Shown here one piece after another: positions 38,071 through 45,501 of a stretch of 64,000 nt of DNA. Origin of the DNA: Amycolatopsis sp. 195334CR (GTDB taxonomy: Bacteria; Actinomycetota; Actinomycetes; Mycobacteriales; Pseudonocardiaceae); assembly GCF_017309385.1 (NCBI RefSeq), contig NZ_JAFJMJ010000002.1, positions 1,054,001-1,118,000 of the forward strand. The letters are read 5' to 3'. Both the position numbers and the translations under genes were made by a program. The notes beneath the pieces were generated by a model. It was given only the letters and a program-made list of their open reading frames with translations. It did no database searches and was not told where the DNA came from. The first letter of the stretch is position 1, and each line of letters starts with the position of its first letter.

Positions 38071-38613
38071 TCAGCCGAGCAGGGTCAGCATCTGCTCGAT
38101 CTGCGCGGAGCGGGACCGGTCGATCCGGCTCGCCAGTTCCTTGGTCGCCGGGTCCTGACCGGCCAGGACTTCCTGGCGCGCCAGCTGGATGGCGTCGTCC
38201 TGGTGGGCCAGCATCAGGTTCAGGAACCGCCGGTCGAACTCGGCGCCGGTGGCCTGCTCCAGCGAGGTCAGCTCGGCGGGTGCCGTGCTCGGCCGTTCCT
38301 CGTGCCGGTGGTGCTCGTCCGGCGGCGGGGTCGCCGGTTGCCGCCACTCGGCGAGCTGGTTCGACATCGTCTCGATCTCGGCCACCTGCGTCGCCTCGAT
38401 CGCCCCGCCGAGCAGCCGCACCTCCTCTCGTTCCGACCGCTCCGCCAGCACCGCGATCCGCACCCCTTCCTCGTGGTGCGGCACCATCGACCGCAGGAAT
38501 TCGACGTCGGCGGCGTTGTACGGAGTGGGTTCACCCGGCGCGGGTTCCGCCGCGCCGGAGGGACCGCACGCGCCCAGCAGGGCGAGCGCGAGCACCGCGA
38601 GGGCGTACCGCAT
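38071..38613 (-). CDS. DUF305 lipoprotein, possible copper-binding partner of the LPMO
   Basis: 180 residues. A lipoprotein signal ends in LLGAC with the modified Cys at 16. The DUF305 helical domain has two repeats: NAADVEFLRSMVPHHEEGVR and FLNLMLAHQDDAIQLA, each with the Met/His pattern that can hold metal; a His-rich loop DEHHRHEE lies between. DUF305 proteins include CopM, a periplasmic copper-binding protein in Synechocystis (recalled). The ATG overlaps the stop of the copper-dependent LPMO gene (ATGA), so a role in copper supply to that enzyme is a reasonable inference. Confidence 0.82.
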   Translation of the reverse strand: MRYALAVLALALLGACGPSGAAEPAPGEPTPYNAADVEFLRSMVPHHEEGVRIAVLAERSEREEVRLLGGAIEATQVAEIETMSNQLAEWRQPATPPPDEHHRHEERPSTAPAELTSLEQATGAEFDRRFLNLMLAHQDDAIQLARQEVLAGQDPATKELASRIDRSRSAQIEQMLTLLG

Positions 38614-39509
38614 CAGACCGGCAGCCACAGCGCGGGCACCACGGGCGGTTCCCAGCCCGCGATGGTGGTGTGCGCCTGGCGGCAGCGGTAGGTCGTGCCC
38701 TCGAAGGTGACCTCGTCGCCGACGCGGTAGGTGGTGCCCGCCGCCCAGCCGCCACCCGGCTGCTGGGGTTCGGGTTCGGGCTGCTGCGGCTCCGGCTGCG
38801 GTGGCTCGGGCTGCTGTGGCTCTGGTTCGGGTTCGGGTTGCGGCGGGGGTTCCTGCGGTGGCGGTGTGCTGGTGCCGCCGCCGAAGTCCACATCGGAACA
38901 GGTGTAGAAAGCCTCCGCGCTGCCCTGCACCCGCTGCCAGATCGAGTAGAGGAGGTGGCGCCCACTGCGCTGCGGCAGCGTCACCGTCCAGTTCGTGAAC
39001 GTGGTGGGGTTCTGGTTCGGGAACGATTCCAGCGGCACCAGATCGGCCCACGCCAGCGGTTTGTCCGGGCTCCAGCCCTCGCGGGTCACGTAGAACTCGA
39101 AGTTGCTGTTCGCGTGCGGCGCGGTCGCGTGGTAGGTCACGGTCAGCGGTCCCGGCGCGACCGCGGTGGCCGGCCAGTCCGCGCGCGGAAGGTCCAGACC
39201 ACGGTACTTCGCCCGCCCGGCACTGCAGAGCTCGCCGTCCGGGATGATCTCCTGGTGCCGCCCGCCCGCGTCGAGCAGCGACACCTCGTTCCAGTCGTAG
39301 AACGGCTGCGTGCCGCCCGCGGCCACGGCGGCCTTGCAGGCAGCCGATTTCGGCGTCTCCGGACCCTCCTCCTTGCACGTGTAGACCCGGCTCGGCGGAT
39401 TCGACAGCGTGCCGTGCGCACTGGCCGGTGTGGACGGAAGCGCCACCAACAGGGTTGCGGCCGCCGCGCCCGCGAAGGACGCGGCGGCAGTACGTCTAGT
39501 GTTCACCAC
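38613..39509 (-). CDS. AA10 lytic polysaccharide monooxygenase with chitin-binding module
   Basis: 298 residues. The signal peptide ends ASA at 31, so mature protein begins with His32, the first ligand of the copper histidine brace; the second is probably His132 in ATAPHANSNFEFYV. The catalytic domain runs to about 212, followed by a Pro/Glu/Gln-rich linker and a CBM5/12-like module (WAAGTTYRVGDEVTFEGTTY ... GWEPPVVPALW). It cleaves crystalline chitin (or cellulose) oxidatively outside the cell. It is 28 bases downstream of the chitinase and coupled to the DUF305 lipoprotein, one secreted chitin-degradation operon. Confidence 0.92.
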   Translation of the reverse strand: MVNTRRTAAASFAGAAAATLLVALPSTPASAHGTLSNPPSRVYTCKEEGPETPKSAACKAAVAAGGTQPFYDWNEVSLLDAGGRHQEIIPDGELCSAGRAKYRGLDLPRADWPATAVAPGPLTVTYHATAPHANSNFEFYVTREGWSPDKPLAWADLVPLESFPNQNPTTFTNWTVTLPQRSGRHLLYSIWQRVQGSAEAFYTCSDVDFGGGTSTPPPQEPPPQPEPEPEPQQPEPPQPEPQQPEPEPQQPGGGWAAGTTYRVGDEVTFEGTTYRCRQAHTTIAGWEPPVVPALWLPV

Positions 39510-39537
39510 CCTTTCTACGAAGCACTTCCGCGGTGGT

Positions 39538-41790
39538 TCACTTGAGCCCGTTGTCCGTGGCGCTCATCAACACGCCGGTGTCGCCGGACATCTCCCAGAT
39601 CATCGCGCCGAGCAGGCCCTTGCTCTTGATCCACGCGGTCTTCTTGCCGATCGACCACGCGTCGTCGAAGGTCCACCACTGCCCGCCGTTGCCGGTGAAG
39701 CAGGACGTCGCCACGGCGGCTTCGTCGTGGCGCACCGTGCAGTTCGGCACGCTGGCCACCAGGTTCGAATACCCGCGTGTCCCGGCTTCCTCGGCGAACT
39801 GGCCCGGGGCGGCGCCGTTCGCCTGTTGCCACTCACCAGCCTTGCCGCCGTCGGTCACGCCCTGCCAGCCACGGCCGTAGAACGCCAGTCCGACGGTCAG
39901 CTTCCGCGGGTTGACCCCCGCGTCGAGGTACGGCTTGATCGCGTTCTCCACGCTGAAGTGGAAGTTGTACGGGTCGTCGGGATCGGTGTACAGGTTGCCC
40001 TGGTGCCCGGTCCGGTTCGGCTCCCACGAGTTGTCGCTGCCCGCGCCGTGGAAGTCGTAGCCCTGCACGTTGAAGATGTCCAGCGAGTTCGCCACCGGAC
40101 CGAGCTCCCAGCCCGCCTCGATCTTCGCCGGGTCGGCCGGGGTGAACGCGGTCAGCTGGTACCGCTTCCCCTGCGTCGCGCCGAGTTCGTCGAGCTGCTT
40201 GCGGAACTCGTTGATCAGCAGGGTGTTGTTGACCTTGTCGGCCGGGCTGACGTGGTTGCCCGGGTGGCCTTCCGCGCCCGGCCACTCCCAGTCGAGGTCG
40301 ATGCCGTCGAAGATGCCCGCCGCGGTGCCCGGGCCGCCCGCGCCGTTGTACACCGGCAGGTTGCCCTTGATGTAGATGTCCAGGCAGGAGCTGACGAACT
40401 TCTTGCGCGCGGCGTCGGTGGCGGCCACGTCGGAGAAGTACTTCGAATAGGTCCAGCCGCCGAGCGAGATGAGCACCTTCAGGTTGGGGTGCTTGGCCTT
40501 GAGCTTCTTGAGCTGGTTGTAGTTGCCGCGCAGCTTTTCCCAGCCGGTGTCGGCCACGCCGTCGACCGACTGCGCCGCGGACATCGGCCTGCTGTAGTCG
40601 GCTTCCGCGTCGCCGGCGCCGTCGCCCTGGTTCGGGTCCTGCGGGTTCGGCGAGGTGCCCTTGGTGACCCCGTGCAGGCAGGTCAGGTTCACCGGGTCGA
40701 TGTTGCCGAAGGCGTAGTTGAGGTGGGTCAGCTTCGCCGCCGCGCCGTTGGTGTCGAGGTTGCGCACGAAGAACTGGCGGCCGTAGATGCCCCACTGCAC
40801 GAAGTAGCCGATCTTGGCGTACCCGCCGACGATGTCCCCGGTCTTCGCGGTGACCGTGTTGCTCGGCGCCGAGGTGTTGTCGTAGCCGTCACGGGCGAGC
40901 ACCGAGAAACTGTACGAAGTGGACGGTGTGAGGCCGCCGATCTTCGCGCTGGTGGTGGTCACCGTGGCGGCGAGGGTGGTGCCGCGGTAGACGTCGTAGG
41001 CGGCCACGCCGGTGTTGTCGGTGCTCGCGGTCCAGGCGAGGGAAACGCTGCCCGCGTCGGTCGCGGTCGCCTGGAGGTTCCCCGGTGCGGTCGGGGCCTG
41101 GGTGTCGTCGGAGGGGTTGTTCGTGCGCACGGCCAGCGGCGCGGAGGCGGGGGAGGCGAGTCCGGCGGTGTCCTTGGCGACCACGGTGAACGAGTAGTCG
41201 GTGTTCGGGGTAAGCCCGGAGATCGTCGCCGTCGGGCTGGTCACCGTGGCGGCCTTCGTGCTGCCGTTGAACACCTCGTAGCTCGCCACCGGCAGGGAAC
41301 CGGGGGCCGAAGCGGTCCAGGTGAGCGTCACGGACTTGGTGGTCTTCACCGTCGCCTGGACGTTGCCGGGTGCGGTGGGCGGGGTGTCGGGGGAGCCGTC
41401 GCAGTTCGCGCCCGCGACCCGGCAGGCGGTCGGGGTGGCCGCCGCGCTGAGCTGGAAGGTGGGGTTGTACGGGTAGGTGGTCCGGCCGGGCTGCAGGGTG
41501 TTCAGGTAGTAGGCCGGGGTGAGGGTGACCTCGGTGCCGTTCTGGGTGACGGTGGCGTGCTGGCCGCTGGTGGCGGTGACGCCGGCGGGCAGCCGGAAGG
41601 TGAGCGTCCAGCCGGTGACCGCGGTGCTCCCGGAGTTGGTCACCTGGTACTGGCCGGTGGTGCCGGTCAGGGTGTACGCCGCGGTCAGCGGACCGGCGGC
41701 GGCCGCGGGTCTGCCGAGTGCCGCCGAGACGGTGATGGCCAGCAGGAAGGCGAGGAATGCGCTGAGCAGTCGGCGAGGGGTGTGCCGCAT
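39538..41790 (-). CDS. Secreted GH18 chitinase with CBM2 and two fibronectin III domains
   Basis: 750 residues. Signal peptide 1-32 (LLSAFLAFLLAITVSAALG ... AAA), CBM2-like module to about 130 with the Cys pair near 115-122, FnIII domains at about 133-225 and 230-320, then the GH18 barrel. The catalytic motif DGIDLDWEWP contains the acid/base glutamate, and SLGGWTYSKYF, FNVQGYDFHGA and GAMIWEMSGD are further barrel strands. It hydrolyses chitin with retention of configuration. ATG 41790 follows AAGGAAC. DasR-like operators lie just upstream, so N-acetylglucosamine control is likely. Confidence 0.95.
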   Translation of the reverse strand: MRHTPRRLLSAFLAFLLAITVSAALGRPAAAAGPLTAAYTLTGTTGQYQVTNSGSTAVTGWTLTFRLPAGVTATSGQHATVTQNGTEVTLTPAYYLNTLQPGRTTYPYNPTFQLSAAATPTACRVAGANCDGSPDTPPTAPGNVQATVKTTKSVTLTWTASAPGSLPVASYEVFNGSTKAATVTSPTATISGLTPNTDYSFTVVAKDTAGLASPASAPLAVRTNNPSDDTQAPTAPGNLQATATDAGSVSLAWTASTDNTGVAAYDVYRGTTLAATVTTTSAKIGGLTPSTSYSFSVLARDGYDNTSAPSNTVTAKTGDIVGGYAKIGYFVQWGIYGRQFFVRNLDTNGAAAKLTHLNYAFGNIDPVNLTCLHGVTKGTSPNPQDPNQGDGAGDAEADYSRPMSAAQSVDGVADTGWEKLRGNYNQLKKLKAKHPNLKVLISLGGWTYSKYFSDVAATDAARKKFVSSCLDIYIKGNLPVYNGAGGPGTAAGIFDGIDLDWEWPGAEGHPGNHVSPADKVNNTLLINEFRKQLDELGATQGKRYQLTAFTPADPAKIEAGWELGPVANSLDIFNVQGYDFHGAGSDNSWEPNRTGHQGNLYTDPDDPYNFHFSVENAIKPYLDAGVNPRKLTVGLAFYGRGWQGVTDGGKAGEWQQANGAAPGQFAEEAGTRGYSNLVASVPNCTVRHDEAAVATSCFTGNGGQWWTFDDAWSIGKKTAWIKSKGLLGAMIWEMSGDTGVLMSATDNGLK

Positions 41791-41818
41791 GGCCTGTTCC
41801 TTTGCGCGAGGACGGGAT

Positions 41819-41834
41819 AGTGGTCCAGACCATT
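41819..41834. promoter_or_regulatory. DasR-responsive-element-like site 1
   Basis: AGTGGTCCAGACCATT agrees at 13 of 16 positions with the DasR consensus ACTGGTCTAGACCACT as I recall it from Streptomyces, and contains TGGTCCAGACC, the direct-repeat element known from Streptomyces chitinase promoters. It lies 29 bases upstream of the chitinase start, where it could overlap the promoter or leader. Confidence 0.7.
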
Positions 41835-41858
41835 CCACGCTAGCTGGCGGTCGGTGAT

Positions 41859-41872
41859 AGGTATAGACCATT
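41859..41872. promoter_or_regulatory. DasR-responsive-element-like site 2
   Basis: AGGTATAGACCATT matches 11 of the 14 central and right-hand bases of the DasR consensus and shares AGACCATT with site 1, about 39 bp away centre to centre. The pair recalls the paired 12-bp repeats in Streptomyces chitinase promoters. It is also close to the divergent TetR gene. Confidence 0.55.
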
Positions 41873-41924
41873 GTTCAACTGGGTCGATCCAGCCCACCCG
41901 GCGCGCACCTGGCACCATTCCGAT

Positions 41925-42605
41925 GTGCGGAATACGGGCAAGGTGGGCAGACCGCGAGCCACCGGAGCGGCGGCGAGCCGCCACGACGCCCGCGAGGCCG
42001 TGCTCGACGCGGCCGCCGAGCTGTTCACCACCACCGGCTACACCGCCACGACCACCCGCGCGATCGCCGAACTCGCCGGGCTGCGCCAGGCCTCGCTCTA
42101 CTACCACTTCCCGGCGAAGGAGGACCTGCTCGCCGCCCTGCTCGCGGAGACCGTGGACCCGTCGCTGGCGGTGGCCAGGGAACTGCTGGGGGAGCTGGCG
42201 CCGGCCGAGGTCCGGTTGTGGGCGCTGAGCTACTCCGACATCCGGTTGCTCGGGCTGGCCAGGCACAACCTCGGCGTGCTGTGCGTGCTGCCGGAGGTCA
42301 AGGCGCTGAACCTGACCGCGTTCCGGGCCGCGCGGGCGGAACTCAAGGACTGCTACCGCGCGCTGATCGCCGAGGCCGGGGCGGACCCGGCGTCGCTGGA
42401 CATCTGCACCAGCCTCGCGTTCGGCCTGGTGGAAAGCGTCGCCTCGGCCCGCCGCGACGACCCGGGACTGGACGTGGAAGCCCACGCCCGCCACGGCGCG
42501 GACGCCGTGCTCCGGCTGGCGGGCCTGCCGGGCGCCAGCGGCTCGGTCCGCGCGGCGGGCCTGGACCTGCTGCACGCCGCCGAACTCGAATGCTCCCGCG
42601 GGTAG
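41925..42605 (+). CDS. TetR/AcrR family regulator
   Basis: 226 residues from the GTG at 41925; GTG at 41943 is equally possible. The N-terminal HTH reads EAVLDAAAELFTTTGYTATT then TRAIAELAGLRQASLYYHFP, a clear TetR DNA-binding domain; the C-terminal ligand domain is all helical and unassigned. It is divergent from the chitinase across 134 bases that also contain the DasR-like sites, so it could act on itself, on the chitinase operon, or on distant genes. Inverted repeat copy 5 follows its stop. Confidence 0.88.
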   Translation: MRNTGKVGRPRATGAAASRHDAREAVLDAAAELFTTTGYTATTTRAIAELAGLRQASLYYHFPAKEDLLAALLAETVDPSLAVARELLGELAPAEVRLWALSYSDIRLLGLARHNLGVLCVLPEVKALNLTAFRAARAELKDCYRALIAEAGADPASLDICTSLAFGLVESVASARRDDPGLDVEAHARHGADAVLRLAGLPGASGSVRAAGLDLLHAAELECSRG

Positions 42606-42619
42606 CTCGGGTCGCTGCA

Positions 42620-42666
42620 GTGAATGTGGCTTTCACTGCGGAATGCGCTGTGAAAGCCACATTCAC
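42620..42666. terminator. Convergent-gap inverted repeat, copy 5
   Basis: Perfect 16-bp arms GTGAATGTGGCTTTCA (42620-42635) and its complement (42651-42666) around 15 bases, nearly identical in sequence to copy 2 at 8588 although 34 kb away. It lies between the TetR gene and a 20-bp tandem array that leads into the RNase D gene. Confidence 0.75.
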
Positions 42667-42694
42667 AGCGCTCGGCGGGCAGGGTGGGCCGCAC

Positions 42695-42836
42695 GGTCAG
42701 GTGTCCGGCGCCTCGGTCATGCGTCCAGCGTCGCGGTCAGGCGTTCGGCGTCGCGGTCATGCGTCCGGCGTCGCGGTGAGGCGGTCGGCGTCTCGGTCAT
42801 GCGTCCAGCGTCGCGCGGTCAGGCGTCCGGAGTGGC
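42695..42836. repeat. 20-bp tandem repeat array entering the RNase D 3' end
   Basis: Seven units of about 20 bp (GGTCAKGCGTCCRGCGTCGC) start at 42695, 42715, 42735, 42755, 42775, 42795 and 42817; the sixth has a 2-bp insertion. Units alternate between GGTCAT and GGTCAG/GGTGAG at the start. The last unit contains the RNase D stop codon (42819-42821) and its last codons. There are no spacers of unrelated sequence, so this is a slippage or duplication array and not a CRISPR. Confidence 0.85.
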
Positions 42837-44075
42837 GGTGAGGGCCTTCGCCAGTACGGGGCTGGTCAGCTCGACCTGCCACGGCCGGGCCCCGCCCGCC
42901 CGCAGCACTTCGGCCACCCCGGCCTCGCCGCGGTCCTCCGGCGGGCGCCAGCAGGTGCGCCGCACCAGTTCCGGCAGCAGCAGGTTCTCCACCGGCAGGC
43001 GGTGGTGCTCGGCCAGCGCGGTGAGCGCGGTCCGCGCCGCAGACAGCCGCGCGGCGGCCTCCGGGTCCTTGTCGGCCCAGCGGTTCGGCGGCGGCGGGCC
43101 ATCGGTGGGCTGGGCGGGCAGCGGCAGCTCCGCCTTCGGCAGCGAGCGCGCCACCTGCAACGGCCGCAGCCAGGTCGAGGCGAACTTCCGCTGGACGCGC
43201 CCGCTGAACACCGGCAGCGCCTGCAGTTCGGCGGTGGTCTTCGGATCGGCGACCACGGCGCTGACGATCGCGCTGTCCGGCAGCACCCGGCTCGGCGCGC
43301 GGTCGCGCTTGCGGGCCATCTCGTCGCGGATCTGCCAGAACTCCCTGACCGCGGCGAGCCCGCGCGGGGAGCGGATCTTGTGGATGCCGGAGACGCGGCG
43401 CCACGGTTCGGCCCGCGGAGCGGGCGGGGGAGCGGTGCGCACGGCCTCGAACTCCTGCCGCGCCCAGTCGAGCTTGCCCTGGGCCTCGAGTTCGGCTTCG
43501 AGCTTCTCCCGCAGCGGGATCAGCAGTTCCACGTCCAGCGCCGCGTAGTTCAGCCAGTCGACCGGCAGCGGGCGGCGGGACCAGTCGGCCGCGCTGTGCC
43601 CCTTCTCCAGCTGGTACCCGAGCAGCTTCTCGACCAGCGTGCCGAGCGCCACCCGGTCGTACCCGGCCAGGCGGCCCGCCAGTTCGGTGTCGAACAGGGC
43701 AGTCGGCCGCAGCTCCAGCTCGGCGAGGCAGGGAAGGTCCTGGGAAGCCGCGTGCAGCACCCATTCGGCACCGTTGAGCACGTCGGCTAGCGGCCCCAGC
43801 TGCCCGCTCAGCGGGATGGGGTCGACGAGGAAGGAGCCCACGCCCTCCCGGCGCAACTGCACCAGGTAGGCCTTGGGCCAGTAGCGGTACCCGGAGGCCC
43901 GCTCGGTGTCCACCGCGATCGCGCCGGCCCCGTCGGCGAGCCGAGCGCAGGCGCGCTCCAGCTCCTCCGGGTCGGCGATGACCCCGGGGGTGCCTTCGGC
44001 CGGTTCCCTCAGCGGAATCGGCGGCGGCGAGTCCGGCGTACCGGGCGTCGCGCCGTCCTGATCAGCGGTATCCAC
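42819..44075 (-). CDS. Ribonuclease D family 3'-5' exonuclease with HRDC domain
   Basis: 418 residues. DEDD motifs: IAVDTERASGYRYW (Exo I, D and E), VLHAASQDLPCLAEL (Exo II), and LNYAALDVELLIPL (Exo III). An HRDC domain follows at about 230-310 (REFWQIRDEMARKRDRAPS), then a second helical part. It trims structured RNA 3' ends. The C-terminus (LTATPDA) lies within the 20-bp tandem array, so the last residues may vary between strains. Position near DUF3000 and hemE is conserved in actinobacteria, but here the polyamine-type operon and a response regulator intervene. Confidence 0.9.
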   Translation of the reverse strand: MDTADQDGATPGTPDSPPPIPLREPAEGTPGVIADPEELERACARLADGAGAIAVDTERASGYRYWPKAYLVQLRREGVGSFLVDPIPLSGQLGPLADVLNGAEWVLHAASQDLPCLAELELRPTALFDTELAGRLAGYDRVALGTLVEKLLGYQLEKGHSAADWSRRPLPVDWLNYAALDVELLIPLREKLEAELEAQGKLDWARQEFEAVRTAPPPAPRAEPWRRVSGIHKIRSPRGLAAVREFWQIRDEMARKRDRAPSRVLPDSAIVSAVVADPKTTAELQALPVFSGRVQRKFASTWLRPLQVARSLPKAELPLPAQPTDGPPPPNRWADKDPEAAARLSAARTALTALAEHHRLPVENLLLPELVRRTCWRPPEDRGEAGVAEVLRAGGARPWQVELTSPVLAKALTATPDA

Positions 44076-44087
44076 TCCACGACCCTA

Positions 44088-44123
44088 CGGTAAGGGCCGG
44101 CCGCGCCTGGTCGGCCCTTACCG
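44088..44123 (-). terminator. Terminator hairpin of the LuxR regulator gene
   Basis: CGGTAAGGGCCG (44088-44099) and CGGCCCTTACCG (44112-44123) form a perfect 12-bp stem with a 12-base loop, 14 bases after the stop of the response regulator on the minus strand and just upstream of RNase D. Confidence 0.65.
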
Positions 44124-44137
44124 CAGAACGGTCCTGA

Positions 44138-44854
44138 CTAGCGGATGACGCCCGCGCGCATGGCCAGTGCGACCATCTGCGCCCGGTCACCGGTGCCGAG
44201 CTTGCGGCCGATCCGCGACAGGTGGGATTTCACCGTGAGCGCGGAGAGGCTGAGCTCCTCACCGATTTCCTTGTTGGACTGACCGTCCGCCACGAGCTGG
44301 AGCACCTCCACCTCGCGAGCGGACAGCTCGCGCGGGGTGTTGTCGGTGCCCGCCACCCTCGTGCCGGTGGCCAGCACCGGAGCGACGCTGGGATCGGCGT
44401 AGACGCCGCCCTCGAGCACCCTGCGCACGCCGTCGGTGACCACCACCGGCGACGCGGACTTCAGCAGGTATGCCTGGGCGCCCGCCTGGAACGCCGAACG
44501 CACCGCGTACGGGTCGTCCGAGGACGCGAGCACCACCACGCGAGGCCAGCCGTGGCTACGGAGTTCCGTAACCAGCTCGATGCCACTGCCATCGGGCAGG
44601 CCGAGATCGAGGATGGCCAGGTCGCACGGCCCGGTGGCCGTCGCCCTCGCCCTCGCCTCGGCCACCGTGGCGGCCTCGTGAACGGTGCCCGCACCCATCT
44701 GTGCGAGTCTTGCTGCGATTGCCTCCCTCAACAACGGGTGGTCATCGACCACCAGTACGGAAAAAAGTTCTTCCCGCGGGTGCGGAACCATGCTCGCCGG
44801 CAATGCACCGGCTGGCGTGGAACGGACGGCCTGAGATAAGCCGACGGCAGCCAC
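44138..44854 (-). CDS. NarL/LuxR-family response regulator
   Basis: 238 residues from the GTG at 44854, chosen for its GGGAGG site 7 bases upstream. Receiver domain: VLVVDDHPLLREAI, phospho-acceptor Asp in LAILDLGLPDGSG near residue 85, and the lysine in AYLLKSASP. The C-terminal GerE-type HTH reads LSAREVEVLQLVADGQSNKE, IGEELSLSALTVKSHL. A flexible 30-residue extension precedes the receiver. No histidine kinase gene is adjacent, so it is an orphan here. The transcript probably ends at the hairpin at 44088. Confidence 0.88.
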   Translation of the reverse strand: MAAVGLSQAVRSTPAGALPASMVPHPREELFSVLVVDDHPLLREAIAARLAQMGAGTVHEAATVAEARARATATGPCDLAILDLGLPDGSGIELVTELRSHGWPRVVVLASSDDPYAVRSAFQAGAQAYLLKSASPVVVTDGVRRVLEGGVYADPSVAPVLATGTRVAGTDNTPRELSAREVEVLQLVADGQSNKEIGEELSLSALTVKSHLSRIGRKLGTGDRAQMVALAMRAGVIR

Positions 44855-45501
44855 GTCACTACCTCCCTGGAGTCGGTCGTGCCCCCCGACCGGCACCGGG
44901 ACTTTCGGCCAATCAGCCGCGCCAGCTTTAGACCGAAAGTGGTGTCGTCGAAGGCACTCTAGCCGCCCGAGAGGGTCAGTGGGGGGATCGAACGGGTACG
45001 GATCTGGATCGAGTCGTCACTCCATGGCATCGCTGTCACACGATCGGGGTAGTAATGCCCAAGTGGCTAACGGATGCGTGGAGACCGGCGATGAACAGAG
45101 ATTGCTGCCACCCGGATGGGCGTGCATTCGCTACGTGCATCCGCAGAGGAACACTCTCGCGGGTACTCCGGGGCCTCCGCTACGGCCGGTCGGGGGAGGC
45201 GCGCGGCCGGTTCCCGGCGGACCACCGGCGGTGAGTTGTCCGGTGGCCAACCGGACAAACGGTCGTTAAACGGACATAACGCACGTATCGCGGAAGTGCT
45301 GTGTGACCCGCTGCGGAGTTCCGGCAGTCGGCCGCCGGGGTTGTCCCCCATCCGCCAGTGCCCGGTTCCGGGATCGCCGGCGCCTCTCCGGGCAAACCGC
45401 CCACAAAGATCCGGACGGCTGGTTACAGTGTGCCCGGTCCGCCGGGCAATGACCGGTTCCGCCGAAATCCGGTTGCCGGGCGTAATGGGGGTTTCACTCG
45501 A
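44855..45501. other. Long intergenic region without a recognised gene
   Basis: These 647 bases separate the divergent response regulator and DUF4178 genes. Short frames are present, but none has both a ribosome site and a recognisable product. The region is somewhat less GC-rich than the genes around it and contains the 23-bp palindrome at 45236. It must hold promoters for both flanking genes; a small RNA is possible but nothing specific supports one. Confidence 0.5.
45236..45258. promoter_or_regulatory. 9-bp-arm palindrome upstream of the DUF4178 operon
   Basis: TTGTCCGGT (45236-45244) and ACCGGACAA (45250-45258) form a perfect inverted repeat around GGCCA. A related ACGGACA follows within 20 bases. 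It is 244 bases upstream of the DUF4178 start and 382 bases from the response regulator start; operator or small-RNA hairpin are both open. Confidence 0.45.

Noticed and set aside
42695-42836. CRISPR-like array
   Set aside because: The 20-bp units are directly adjacent with no unique spacers, and no cas gene is present.
44855-45501. Short frames and tRNA-like bits in the long intergenic region
   Set aside because: No frame has a ribosome site and recognisable product, and no cloverleaf with acceptor and T-arm could be drawn.
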